This document shows positions 8,052 through 17,462 of a DNA stretch of 64,000 nt, in pieces. The notes beneath the pieces are model-generated. The model ran no database searches and was not told where the DNA came from. It saw only the letters and a list, made by a program, of their open reading frames with translations. Source of the DNA: UBA5314 sp964635975 (lineage in GTDB: Bacteria; Bacillota; Syntrophomonadia; Syntrophomonadales; Syntrophomonadaceae). The stretch covers positions 1-64,000 of the forward strand of contig CAZWPO010000015.1 of assembly GCA_964635975.1 (NCBI GenBank), read 5' to 3'. The translations under genes were made by a program, and so were the position numbers. The number at the start of each line of letters is the position of its first letter. Within the stretch, counting starts at the first letter, position 1.

Positions 8052-11000
8052 TCACTGGTAAAGTCCTTTTTTGAAGGCCTGCCTGAGGTTCGAGGCCATG
8101 GCCTGCCTGCCGGTTTTATTGTAGAGATCAAGCAGTTTTGAGAAGGCAGATTCATCATAGGGGTCAATGTTAAGAATTTTTATTAGGACGGCTTCAGCCT
8201 CATCAACAGAGTTCTGCTGGACACCTGAATCAACAAAACGATGTGCTGCTTCCAGGAATTTTGACTTCAGGTGTTCCCGTTCCAGCAAGGTCCAGTCTTC
8301 GTAAAGATCCTGGGGAAGAAGGTTGCCGCTGTAAAGCCGGACCATTTCCTTCAATGGAGATATGATATTTCCTCCCTCGGAATCGTACAACTTGTAAAGG
8401 CTATACTGTTTTGAAAAATCGTCGAAGTCTACCATCAAACGCGCAGATGACTTAACTTCGAAGCCGTCGATGCGGTCATAGAGCAGAGGAAATTCATCTT
8501 CGGGAGCGGACCCATAGTTGGCCAGCACGCGGCGCAATTCATAAAGGGCAACATTTAAAGAGGCCATGGCAGCTTTACGGTTGGTGCCTGGCCAGAATAG
8601 TTCAGCCAGGGCTTCTTTTGACACAAAATGGTCTCTTTTTAAGACCAGGTATTTTAAAATCCTCTGAGCTTTGCGCGTCTTCCATTCTGATTCTTCTATG
8701 AACCTATCGCCTATTTGCACTTTAAAATCGCCCAGCATGCTTATCCTGATGGTCTTTCTCCCATCCAAACCTTCTTTAAATCTCATCATAAAATCTATTA
8801 TTTCCTCTCGCCTGCACAGTCTGGCCGGATTTTCAGCCAAATACCGGGAGGCTGCGTTACCAAAATAACGACTAATCAATTGCAGGGCATAATCGCCATG
8901 CATGCCTTTCAGAACACACCGAGCAGCTATCTCGATGAGAGTAGGGAAGAACAGGTCATAGTAGATGACGAAGTTGTTTTTAAAAGAGATACTGATGAAG
9001 ATTTTTAAAAATTCGTCTGCTCGGGAATGGTCTTTTAGATCGTAGTACAGCTTGGCCAGATGCATAGCAGTCCCCGCCATAGTTTGCAGAGTCTTTTTCT
9101 GCTTGCTGGTATTGAACGATCTTCTCAACAGGTCCTCGGCTTTCTCATACTGGCCGGATTCTCGAAGGATAATACCGGCGAAGCTCTCCGCCGTTTCGGC
9201 AAAGCCCTGGCCAGCGGCGGCATTTACCAGGTATTCACACGATTCCATTACATCCTCCAGGTTAACCAGGTCGGGGGATTTCTCCAGCAACCACAGATTC
9301 TGGAACAGAGTGCTGCGGTGGACCTGGGCATGATTCTGGTAATCTCTGAAATAGCGCGCCGATGCATTCATGAGTTCCAGTGCGGAGTCGATATCGTGGG
9401 CTATATATCTGGCTAGGGCGGCATCCTTTTTGCCGAATCCCAGGGCATAGCCGGAATTGTATTTCTTCCCGAGATTCAGCAGTTCGTTTCTGATCCAGGC
9501 GGACCAGGCACTGTCATTCATGTATATAGCGATAGTGTGTGCAAAAACCAGGTTGAGTATTTTGTACTGGTCGTTGCTCTTTACCAGGGGCATGCTGAAG
9601 TTCTCCTCAACGATTCGCCGGCCCTTATCCAGCTCACCCAGGCGGTAATGAATCATGCAGCGGAAGTTGTTAATCCCAAGGCGCCAAAGGTCATTTAGCT
9701 GGTATTTATTTATTTCCTGAGATATGAGCAGCCCCTCGGTAAAATCCTCGTCAAAAGCCGCCCGGCCCAGGCGGCAGGCCAGCAAGGAGCCGCGCACTTC
9801 ATCACTTTTTATCTGTATATCCAATCTTTCGCAGTCAGCCACCAGATTTCGGATCATGGCTATATCATTGCGCTGGGCGAAAACGGTGAATAGCACGGCC
9901 ATAGCCTGGGCCTGCATGTCAGTATTGCCCTGCTCTTCAAAAAGGCTTATGGCATTCTGCAGGAAAGCGTATGAACGGTCAAACTCACTGCTTATGAGGG
10001 TGAAACCATAATAAAAGGAAAGGTAGGCGTTACTCTTGATTAAGTGCAAGGGTAATTCCTCCAGAAGCATCTTGAGGTGCTCTCCTCTACCAGTAAAAAG
10101 CAGGTCTTTCCCGCTGGTACATAGCAAATTAATTGCTGCTTGCATCCGTCTGGACAGGAGCATGTGACGAATTGCTCTAACGTAATCCTGCCTGGAAAGA
10201 TAATAATTGGAAGCTTTGATGTGGAGTTCGGAAATCTCCTCGGCATTGAAGAATTTAGCACGCATATTTAGCAGAGCATTCCTGAACAGGGAATGAAAAC
10301 GGTAGATTATCGTGTCCGATACCGTTTTTTGGATGAATAGATTCACTTCTTCGCAGTAATCGATGATTGTGGCTGCTTGCCCAAGGCCGAAGGCAGTTTC
10401 CAGATCAGAAATGCTGAATTCATCTAGGGTAGCTGCGATAGCTAGTGCTTCCAGGTTGCTCTGGTCGAGGCTCTGCAGGCCTTCAGTAAGGAAGTACTTG
10501 AAAATTTCGTTTCTTTCCGGATTGGAGCCCCAATAACCTTCTATGTCCGCTGGGCGATCCCGGCACATAAGGTTGCATAGAAGCACTATGCCCGAAATCC
10601 AACCCTCGGTGTTTAGGAATAGCTTGTGAAGCATATCCTTGGATAAGGCCAATCCTCTTATTTGCCCGGTATACAGGTTGATATCTTCTTCACTGAAGCT
10701 GAGTTCTTTTTCACTGATAAAATGAATGTCCTTTTCTAAGCCGATGCTTCCGTCAAAAACTCCGGTTTCAATTCGGGATGAAATAATAATATGCATGTTA
10801 TCCGGAAAATTAGCGGCGAAATAACGTATGGTCTCAAGAATCTTTTCATTATCTCGGACATTATGAAAATCGTCCAATACTAGGAAATGACGATTGCGGG
10901 TCTTTTCGCCATACCATGACCACCAATCCTGGCAGATTGAAGCATTTAAAAGATCATACCCATATTCCAGATCGGCTAAACTACGCAGAAACCTGGCGGA

Positions 11001-11282
11001 TTCAGGCTCTGCTTTTTTACCTGATTTAAATAGAGTCGCAATTAAATGGGCATAGAAAATGGGCAGGCGCTTATCCTCCTTTTCCAGGCGGTACCAGTGA
11101 ACCCGGGAAGAATGCCGTAATCCTGCCAGTATGGAAGTTGTTTTGCCATAACCGGCGGGCGCTACAATTGAAACCAGGCTGTGTTCGTCGATGCACAGTC
11201 TTTTGATGCCGTCGGTGATCAAGACACCGTCTGGAATCTGGGGTATAGTGATTTTACTGGCTATTAACGCGCGCGTGGTCAT
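8052..11282 (-). CDS. MalT-type STAND ATPase regulator with BTAD output domain
   Basis: The N-terminal ATPase of the signal-transducing STAND class has Walker A PAGYGKTT at about residue 45 and the Walker B-like HFLVLDDFH. A winged-helix-like region and a long TPR-type helical array follow. The C-terminal OmpR/PhoB-like winged helix (ISMLGDFKVQIGDR, LAELFWPG) is joined to a bacterial transcriptional activator domain. Such proteins bind an inducer and activate nearby genes. ATG 11282 is chosen because AAAGGG lies about nine bases upstream; an ATG at 11309 has weaker context. The gene lies downstream of the glycosyltransferase gene on the same strand but a strong terminator separates them. Confidence 0.8.
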   Translation of the reverse strand: MTTRALIASKITIPQIPDGVLITDGIKRLCIDEHSLVSIVAPAGYGKTTSILAGLRHSSRVHWYRLEKEDKRLPIFYAHLIATLFKSGKKAEPESARFLRSLADLEYGYDLLNASICQDWWSWYGEKTRNRHFLVLDDFHNVRDNEKILETIRYFAANFPDNMHIIISSRIETGVFDGSIGLEKDIHFISEKELSFSEEDINLYTGQIRGLALSKDMLHKLFLNTEGWISGIVLLCNLMCRDRPADIEGYWGSNPERNEIFKYFLTEGLQSLDQSNLEALAIAATLDEFSISDLETAFGLGQAATIIDYCEEVNLFIQKTVSDTIIYRFHSLFRNALLNMRAKFFNAEEISELHIKASNYYLSRQDYVRAIRHMLLSRRMQAAINLLCTSGKDLLFTGRGEHLKMLLEELPLHLIKSNAYLSFYYGFTLISSEFDRSYAFLQNAISLFEEQGNTDMQAQAMAVLFTVFAQRNDIAMIRNLVADCERLDIQIKSDEVRGSLLACRLGRAAFDEDFTEGLLISQEINKYQLNDLWRLGINNFRCMIHYRLGELDKGRRIVEENFSMPLVKSNDQYKILNLVFAHTIAIYMNDSAWSAWIRNELLNLGKKYNSGYALGFGKKDAALARYIAHDIDSALELMNASARYFRDYQNHAQVHRSTLFQNLWLLEKSPDLVNLEDVMESCEYLVNAAAGQGFAETAESFAGIILRESGQYEKAEDLLRRSFNTSKQKKTLQTMAGTAMHLAKLYYDLKDHSRADEFLKIFISISFKNNFVIYYDLFFPTLIEIAARCVLKGMHGDYALQLISRYFGNAASRYLAENPARLCRREEIIDFMMRFKEGLDGRKTIRISMLGDFKVQIGDRFIEESEWKTRKAQRILKYLVLKRDHFVSKEALAELFWPGTNRKAAMASLNVALYELRRVLANYGSAPEDEFPLLYDRIDGFEVKSSARLMVDFDDFSKQYSLYKLYDSEGGNIISPLKEMVRLYSGNLLPQDLYEDWTLLEREHLKSKFLEAAHRFVDSGVQQNSVDEAEAVLIKILNIDPYDESAFSKLLDLYNKTGRQAMASNLRQAFKKGLYQ

Positions 11283-11410
11283 TATCGAAATCCCTTTCAA
11301 ATGGAACATATTATCTGCCTGCTTATTAAAAATATTAACACAAGCAAGCTCTTAAAGAACGAGTGTATAAACCACAGAAATATCTCATGATCTTATCTCT
11401 AATTGTGGCC

Positions 11411-11448
11411 ATAAAAAGTGGATCATGTTTGGTTCTGCATGATCCACT
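11411..11448 (-). terminator. Terminator of the BcsA-like gene
   Basis: A perfect 11-base stem, AGTGGATCATG (11417-11427) with CATGATCCACT (11438-11448), is followed by TTTTTAT on the minus strand. It lies about 40 bases after the stop of the glycosyltransferase gene. Confidence 0.9.
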
Positions 11449-11489
11449 AAAATAATTTGCCATTAATTGAAACGGTCTATTTGAATGTG

Positions 11490-13751
11490 TCAATCGAAGA
11501 GTTTGATTACTTCCTCACTTGCTGCTACTTCTCTATATGCTATATCCCTCATAGTGTAAGCATCCTTATCGAGTGCAAGCAGCAGGTCAATTAATTCTTC
11601 TACATATACCAGTTCTTCAAAATTAGATACCTTGTAAATCGATATACCGCGGGCACTGCCCTGCGAAAGCTCCTCGTCCAAACTGCAGTTCAACTGCAGA
11701 GACCGATCAAAATCCAGAGGGATTATCAGATTTCGATATTCCCGTCGGCTTTTGATGGCGCAGTATTGGTAATTGAATTCCTCAATGTTTACTGAGACCA
11801 GATCGCTGCCTGCATATGCTATAAACTCCCGATTGATTGGTATTCTGGGTAGTTTGCGCTGTTGAAGCATAAGGCGTTTTCTTCTACCCTTGATGACTGC
11901 CAGGATGTTCTTGATCATGCCTTCATCCTGAAGCAGCTCCGGCATGGCTGGCACCCGGTCATATATTATCAGCATGAGACTCTCTAGATTATTTTTATCG
12001 ATTTCCTGAATACGAAAAGCATATTTCAAGCTGTTGCAAGAACTATCGATGTGAGCGAGGCTAGCATCGAACCGGGTTTGATACTGTTTAGTGTAAACCG
12101 CTATCTCATGCAGAGCCCCAGGATCAACATAGGCTGGCTGGTCGAGAAGTAGGCTGATGCCCTGTTCAGATATATCGAAAGTCCTGCATGATCTGCGTTT
12201 TCCATTTACAATGATGTGAGCGGATTCGTCTATACGGATTCGCTCTGAAGACCTTAGCTTGGGACGCTCGCAGGCGAACACAATTGCCATTGCCAGCAGG
12301 TAGAAATTATAGACCAGCCAGAAAAAGTTGATAAGGTAGCTGAAATCAAACGGTGTCGTGACGAATGAGTATGCGATCCTGCCGATTCCGGCCAATGACA
12401 TCAGTGCCAGGGCGATCTGAAGTTTAACGAAGCTGAACTTGTTGATAAACCTATCCCTGGTAATGTTGTCTTTGGGGGTGACATTGAATTTTGTCATTTT
12501 CAGTCCGATGGTCTCCAGCAGCACTCCTTTGGCGATATGAGGAAATAGAATCGTATCGTAAAGATGGCTCCAGATAGTGGTTCTAACATTTTTAGTGAAT
12601 GCTTTGAATACCAGCTGGGTCATAACAAACATAGGACCCCAGATCAGAAGAACTGGCAGGGCTGAAGCAGAAAGAACGACAATGCCGAATAAGCTAAAGA
12701 GGATTGGTGCGCATAAAAAAATCAATCGCCAAATACCGAAGTACCAGTAGCTTAGAGAACTGGCATACATCAGCTTTTGTTTGAGATTCAGACCCTTGAT
12801 GCGGAACGGATTGAATTTTTTAAACGTCTGTACCACGCCGCGGCCCCAGCGGATGCGCTGGTTGTAGAGATCCTCAAGCGATTCCGGCGACAACCCAGAG
12901 GCATGGACCTCGTTTAGGTAGACCGAATTGTAGCCGCGACTCTGGATCAACATACCGGTAGCGAAGTCTTCGGTTATGGTATCTATAGCGAAGCCGCCTA
13001 CTTCAAGAAGGGCCTGACGCGAAATCACCGTATTTGACCCGGCGTATATGACCGCATTATGCTTGCTCCTTCCTGCCTGAATGAACCGGGAGAAGAGCTG
13101 CTGCTCATTGGGGATTTTGGTTTCCGAAAAAAGATTATACTGAAAAGGATCTAGATTATAGAAATTCTGTGGTATCTGCACAAAGCCAAGCTTTTGGTCA
13201 GCGATGAAAAAGGGTATGGATTTGATTAAGAAATCACTCATAGGAATCATATCTGCATCAAATGTAACAATATAGGGCGAATCTGTATGAAGGAGAGCGT
13301 TATTCAAGTTACCGGCTTTGGCATGAGTATTGTCGGAACGGCTTATATAACCTACCGCGCAATCATCGCACAGTTTGGCGATCTCTTCACGCTTGCCGTC
13401 ATCGCAAATATAGATGTGGACCCGATTGTTGTCAGGATAAGCCATATTCTTGCAGCCAATGATGGTTTTATAAAGAAGCTCTGGAGCCTCATTGTAGGTG
13501 GCCACAAATACATCCACATCTGGGAAGTCCTTTGTTTCCACGACCGGGGTGGTTGGGGTATCAGTGTCTTTAAGAGTGTAATAAAAGATAGTCGATTCTA
13601 TGAAACCGACCAGCTCAGCCAGGAAAAGATATAGGCCAAAGACTATGGATAGGACGCCGAAATCCAACGGCAGGGTATAGGCAGCTCTCCACCCGATGTA
13701 GAGTAAGCAGCAAATAAAGTATATGCCGAGTAATATCTGTTTCTTCTTCAT
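11490..13751 (-). CDS. BcsA-like family 2 glycosyltransferase with PilZ domain
   Basis: Two N-terminal membrane helices precede a processive GT2 domain with VDVFVATYNE, the DxD motif (FDADMIP), a TED motif (DTITEDFAT) and QRIRWGRG, the Q..RW signature of cellulose synthase-type enzymes. More membrane helices follow (about 325-400 and 440-505). A PilZ domain comes next, with RxxxR (RSSER) and DISEQGISLLL, which binds cyclic di-GMP. An extra C-terminal region of about 130 residues is unassigned. It probably makes or exports a polysaccharide under cyclic di-GMP control. No BcsB-type partner is nearby. ATG 13751 is preceded by GAGGGAG at a usable distance; TTG 13760 is too close to it. Confidence 0.85.
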   Translation of the reverse strand: MKKKQILLGIYFICCLLYIGWRAAYTLPLDFGVLSIVFGLYLFLAELVGFIESTIFYYTLKDTDTPTTPVVETKDFPDVDVFVATYNEAPELLYKTIIGCKNMAYPDNNRVHIYICDDGKREEIAKLCDDCAVGYISRSDNTHAKAGNLNNALLHTDSPYIVTFDADMIPMSDFLIKSIPFFIADQKLGFVQIPQNFYNLDPFQYNLFSETKIPNEQQLFSRFIQAGRSKHNAVIYAGSNTVISRQALLEVGGFAIDTITEDFATGMLIQSRGYNSVYLNEVHASGLSPESLEDLYNQRIRWGRGVVQTFKKFNPFRIKGLNLKQKLMYASSLSYWYFGIWRLIFLCAPILFSLFGIVVLSASALPVLLIWGPMFVMTQLVFKAFTKNVRTTIWSHLYDTILFPHIAKGVLLETIGLKMTKFNVTPKDNITRDRFINKFSFVKLQIALALMSLAGIGRIAYSFVTTPFDFSYLINFFWLVYNFYLLAMAIVFACERPKLRSSERIRIDESAHIIVNGKRRSCRTFDISEQGISLLLDQPAYVDPGALHEIAVYTKQYQTRFDASLAHIDSSCNSLKYAFRIQEIDKNNLESLMLIIYDRVPAMPELLQDEGMIKNILAVIKGRRKRLMLQQRKLPRIPINREFIAYAGSDLVSVNIEEFNYQYCAIKSRREYRNLIIPLDFDRSLQLNCSLDEELSQGSARGISIYKVSNFEELVYVEELIDLLLALDKDAYTMRDIAYREVAASEEVIKLFD

Positions 13752-14198
13752 TAAATCCAAGCTCCCTCTGGATCATAATGTTTAAATCCCTGTAGTTTAT
13801 TGAACTATTGCAAAGCCTGATCGAACTCCTGTGACCGGCTTCACGAATTTTATTAAATATAGAAACAAATCTAAGCTATTGGCTCTTTTCGCGTTCGGAT
13901 ACATGAGATGCTAGAAAAAAGCATCATATCAATTGTATCGGACGCTAAAGGTCATAAATTTAATATATATTTGCCAATAATTTATAACAAAAGTCCTATA
14001 TTGGGTGAAATGATCACTCATAAAGATGACTCGGGGGAATAGTTCGGTGGAGTTGCGATGGTTATAGCAGGAAAGGGCAGGTGGATTCTAAGCCTGATAA
14101 AGGAGAAACGATAAATTTTGCAGCACCTAACCTTGATACCCTGTTAATGCGCTAAAATAATAGTAAGACAGGTCAATAAAAAATAAGGGGTGAAAACA
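13752..14198. promoter_or_regulatory. Divergent intergenic region with a promoter for the zinc-ribbon gene
   Basis: The stretch holds no convincing gene. On the plus strand TTGATA (14133-14138) and AATAAT (14156-14161), 17 bases apart, make a plausible sigma-A promoter for the gene at 14199. A small hairpin GATGCT/AGCATC sits near 13910. Confidence 0.45.
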
Positions 14199-14534
14199 AT
14201 GCCAAAGGTAAAGACTAATAACAAATTCTGGATGAGGGGAACGCCGATAAATCAGAAGCGGCACAGTGAGTTGACCGAGGCTGAAAAGGCAGATGTTGTT
14301 AGATGTCGCGGCATCAAAGATACCCATCCCTGTAAGAAACCTGTATTTAGATGCCCGGAATGCGGCAACTATGGTTGTGATCAGGAAGTCGTGGACAAGT
14401 GCAGCGAGCAGGGTTTTAAAAATGATAAGTGTCTTCACTGTGGTGTAGTTGGAACCAGTATCCCGGTTATGGCTAAAGAACTTGAGAAATTGATTGCCGA
14501 ATGGCAAAAAGAAGTGCCCGCTGTAGAAAAATAG
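14199..14534 (+). CDS. Small zinc-ribbon protein, unknown function
   Basis: A protein of 111 residues with CPECGNYGC near the middle and CLHCG about 25 residues later, a likely zinc ribbon, plus an extra Cys pair around CRGIKDTHPC. The N terminus is basic and the C terminus helical. I do not recognise the family. ATG 14199 is used because AAGGGGTG lies six bases upstream. It appears to be monocistronic, with its own promoter and a strong terminator. Confidence 0.7.
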   Translation: MPKVKTNNKFWMRGTPINQKRHSELTEAEKADVVRCRGIKDTHPCKKPVFRCPECGNYGCDQEVVDKCSEQGFKNDKCLHCGVVGTSIPVMAKELEKLIAEWQKEVPAVEK

Positions 14535-14552
14535 AATAAGTGACAAGCTGCC

Positions 14553-14594
14553 AGAGCGAGCAAAAAGGGCGCTACACCTTTTTTTGCTCGCTCT
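14553..14594. terminator. Long terminator hairpin of the zinc-ribbon gene
   Basis: The stem pairs AGAGCGAGCAAAAAGG with CCTTTTTTTGCTCGCTCT, a near-perfect pairing of about 16 bases with an eight-base loop. The same AGAGCGAGCAAAAA word, in reverse orientation, occurs inside the 152-bp nested elements at 26.3 and 34.4 kb. Confidence 0.75.
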
Positions 14595-14612
14595 CTGTGC
14601 AATATATCCGTT

Positions 14613-15509
14613 CTAGAATTCAACGATCCTGATCGATCTAACCACTTGATCCATTATTACCAGTAAGGATGGATTTTCAGATGGTAAAGTAGTTACGGTG
14701 ATCTCGTATATAAAATCTTTGTTATATAAGAAGGTGGCTTTTGTCATGATGAGCGTATCCTGATATGTCCAGGTAAACTGCCGCTGGAATGCGGGTTTAC
14801 CGTTTATTATGATATCTTCCTCAGACAATATGTTCATATCGGCAGCAATGCTTTTTTCAGTCTCCAGTGTGTAGCTTTTTATCCATTCCATGCTTACTGC
14901 CTGATCCGGGAATTCATGAACCATAATATTGATATTGGGGTTGAAGTTATCAGAAATAGATTCGCTGCCGGGAGCAAAAAGCAGACAATCAACACCGGCA
15001 TCACCGCTGTTTAGCCAGCCTTTCGGATATACTAGGGCAAATCTCCCCCGGCTGTCGGAGAAAACCAGGCTATCCGAAGCGGAATTGTTGTCAGTTACAA
15101 CGATAGCTTCAGTTTCGGAAGACCAGGCGACCTTACACCCCATTGCTTCAGATACAAAACGCAGGGGAACCATAGTACGGCCAGCCACTATCTTTCCCGG
15201 AACGTCCAGATTTACAGGCTGAGAATTCTTGAGGGCGCTTGAGGCTCCGATCTGCAGGGTAATAGTAGTATCACCTCTTACAGCTGTGACTGTTTGGCTA
15301 GGATTATCCCAGCTTATATCCGCACCGAGAGCTTCAAAGATTGTCCGCAGCGGAACCAGGGTCCTGCCGTTTTCAATAACCGGGGGTACGTCAAAAGACA
15401 GCTTGTTACCGTTCAAGACGACACTGGGAGCGGCATTAGCCGTATCGGGAATATTCGCCAACAGAGATAGCGTGATAATTAAACAGCTCAAAATCCTTTT
15501 TAGCTTCAT
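14613..15509 (-). CDS. Secreted stalk-domain protein with PsbP/DUF1795-like C terminus
   Basis: The signal peptide (LSCLIITLSLLANIPDTANA) is followed by two copper-amine-oxidase-N repeats (VPLRTIFEALGA, VPLRFVSEAMGC). The C-terminal domain of about 145 residues begins GRFALVYPKGW and resembles PsbP/DUF1795-type beta domains. GGAGGGAG lies about nine bases before ATG 15509. It is one of five stalk-domain proteins in the window and is probably exported to the cell wall. The function of the C-terminal domain cannot be told from the sequence. Confidence 0.8.
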   Translation of the reverse strand: MKLKRILSCLIITLSLLANIPDTANAAPSVVLNGNKLSFDVPPVIENGRTLVPLRTIFEALGADISWDNPSQTVTAVRGDTTITLQIGASSALKNSQPVNLDVPGKIVAGRTMVPLRFVSEAMGCKVAWSSETEAIVVTDNNSASDSLVFSDSRGRFALVYPKGWLNSGDAGVDCLLFAPGSESISDNFNPNINIMVHEFPDQAVSMEWIKSYTLETEKSIAADMNILSEEDIIINGKPAFQRQFTWTYQDTLIMTKATFLYNKDFIYEITVTTLPSENPSLLVIMDQVVRSIRIVEF

Positions 15510-15713
15510 CTTAAATGGCTCCCTCCATTCTTTCGAATAATAATTCCACGATTAAAGGATATTTCCTTCCGGATGAAAGCCTAAAGCTCTCCCGAGTGAT
15601 AAGTCTCTGGTATCTCAGAGACCCGCCTGAGCATGTAAAAAAACAGGAATTAGCATGAAATAGAGAGAAACAAATATGGGATTAAAAGGCAAATAAAGGT
15701 GGGGGTATTTGAT

Positions 15714-16481
15714 ATGCGTTTGGAAGCTTGTAAAGATATCGGTGAACTTGTGCAGTTTTTAAAGCTTGATTACGCTAACAATCTTTACTTTTTTACATAC
15801 CTTAATGAAGATTTATTCAAGCTTGAAGAAATAATTTCGATTGGCAGGATCAACGGTGAGATAGCTGTTGCGGTTTTGACAACTCCTATACATTTTTCGA
15901 TCTCTTCTGTAAAGGTAGAATATATAGATGATATATGCGAACATATTTCTTTTATAGAAAGTGTTCATATTGTAGGAAGAAGTGATTATATCGATAAGAT
16001 TCTTTCATCTTGCAAAACATCGGAACGTGAAAAAAACTCTTACCGATTATGCCAATTGTCTTCAGCTGTTTTCTGCGATTCCCTGCAAGCAGCAGCTCAG
16101 GCTTCGCAGCAGGATTTATATGATCTGATTCAATTCTACGCAGCGAATGGAATGTTATTTAGTGCCCAAGACAGGTTAGCTGGCATATTGAAATGGGGAA
16201 GGGCCTACTATATCAGGAAGAATCATGAAATAATCTCCTGTGCACTGACTACGACGGAAACCGAGGAGGCGGCGATGATTGGTGCAGTATTCACTGAGCC
16301 CGAACATAGAGAGAATGGTTATGCCTCAGCCTGCCTTTTTGCCATTTGCCGCGATCTAATCAGTTTAGGAAAGCGGCCCTACCTATTTTACGGATCAGAA
16401 AACTTTCTTCTCGCCAATCTCTACGAGGACATGGGATTCAGAAAGATCAGCGATTGGACTCTGGCCACCAGGATCATATAA
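15714..16481 (+). CDS. GNAT-family N-acetyltransferase
   Basis: The C-terminal half (about 130-255) has the GNAT pattern: a beta strand AAMIGAVFTEPEHRENGYAS containing the acetyl-CoA-binding R..G.A-type loop, then LYEDMGFRKI, the usual late GNAT motif. The N-terminal half looks like a second, diverged GNAT-like fold. Substrate is unknown. ATG 15714 is favoured because GGTGGGGGT lies about eight bases upstream; GTG 15699 has no such site. It converges on the molybdate operon and is not part of it. Confidence 0.75.
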   Translation: MRLEACKDIGELVQFLKLDYANNLYFFTYLNEDLFKLEEIISIGRINGEIAVAVLTTPIHFSISSVKVEYIDDICEHISFIESVHIVGRSDYIDKILSSCKTSEREKNSYRLCQLSSAVFCDSLQAAAQASQQDLYDLIQFYAANGMLFSAQDRLAGILKWGRAYYIRKNHEIISCALTTTETEEAAMIGAVFTEPEHRENGYASACLFAICRDLISLGKRPYLFYGSENFLLANLYEDMGFRKISDWTLATRII

Positions 16482-16599
16482 GAGCTGCTTTCTATTATCA
16501 AGAATAGAACAGGTGAGTGTTCACCCTGCTGCGTAATGAGAGCATTGATTCTCGGGTCCTGCTGACTGCTTTTCCGTTACAGGCAAAGTGATTAAAACC

Positions 16600-17442
16600 C
16601 TATACAGGTTCTATAATAACGCCTATATCCGACGGCTTTCCGAAGTATACGGCGCTGGTGGCAAGGGCATTAACACCTGTAGAAGCGTATTCAGCTGCAT
16701 TACTTTCATTGATTCCTCCGGCCGCAATCAAGGTTATGTGAGGAGCAATACTCCTCAATTTTTTTACCGTGCTGCTCAACTGCAATGGAGGTACTTTGTC
16801 AAATTGAATACCGTCAACTACTTTTGCCAGTAGGATGGCTTCTGCTTCGGTTTCTACTTCAACGATGATTTTCTTCTCAGCTGCATTGTTCTTGATTTCC
16901 GGCAGAAGAGCAGGCAAGTTATTGAAACCACCCAGGAAATTTACATGCGGCTTAAAAATAAGTATGGTTTCAGACAGGCCCAGCCGGTGGGGGAAGCCCC
17001 CACCGGCTATAACTGACTTAATAGCGAGTTCCTTGGTGCCGGGAAAAGATTTTCTGGTTGCCACAATGGAGATCTCCGGATTGACGGCTTTTGCTTTATC
17101 GCACAGGCTTTTGGTTCGTGTGGCGATGCCGGAACAATACTCGAGGATATTGAGGGAGATCTTCCAGGCGGCATGCAAGTTGGCGGCCCGGCCTTCAGCG
17201 ACTATCAACTTTTCCCCGCCGAGTACCCTGCTGCCGGCAGGGAGTGTGTGGGTAGCCTCGATACCAAGTTTGGAGAAGATTCTTAAGACTTCTTCCACAC
17301 CCGATAATATGGTGTGCTCCCTGGACGTGAAGCGAATTACCCCCTTTTGGCTGCCAAACCCAAGCACCAGGGTGGTAAGGTCGATATAGGGCACATCCTC
17401 TTTAATAAGACGGTCAATTGAATTATCACTGATAAAGAACAT
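16600..17442 (-). CDS. modD: ModD, NadC-like phosphoribosyltransferase-family protein of the molybdate locus
   Basis: The whole length (280 residues) matches the quinolinate phosphoribosyltransferase fold, with ATRKSFPGTKELAIKSVIAGGG and the late LIAAGGINESNAAEYASTGV motif. This version, found in molybdate transport operons, is named ModD; its actual reaction is unclear. It is the last gene of the operon, 20 bases after modA, with GGAGG eight bases before its ATG. The operon context separates it from true NadC. Confidence 0.85.
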   Translation of the reverse strand: MFFISDNSIDRLIKEDVPYIDLTTLVLGFGSQKGVIRFTSREHTILSGVEEVLRIFSKLGIEATHTLPAGSRVLGGEKLIVAEGRAANLHAAWKISLNILEYCSGIATRTKSLCDKAKAVNPEISIVATRKSFPGTKELAIKSVIAGGGFPHRLGLSETILIFKPHVNFLGGFNNLPALLPEIKNNAAEKKIIVEVETEAEAILLAKVVDGIQFDKVPPLQLSSTVKKLRSIAPHITLIAAGGINESNAAEYASTGVNALATSAVYFGKPSDIGVIIEPV

Positions 17443-17462
17443 GGCATTTCCTCCTGCAAATC

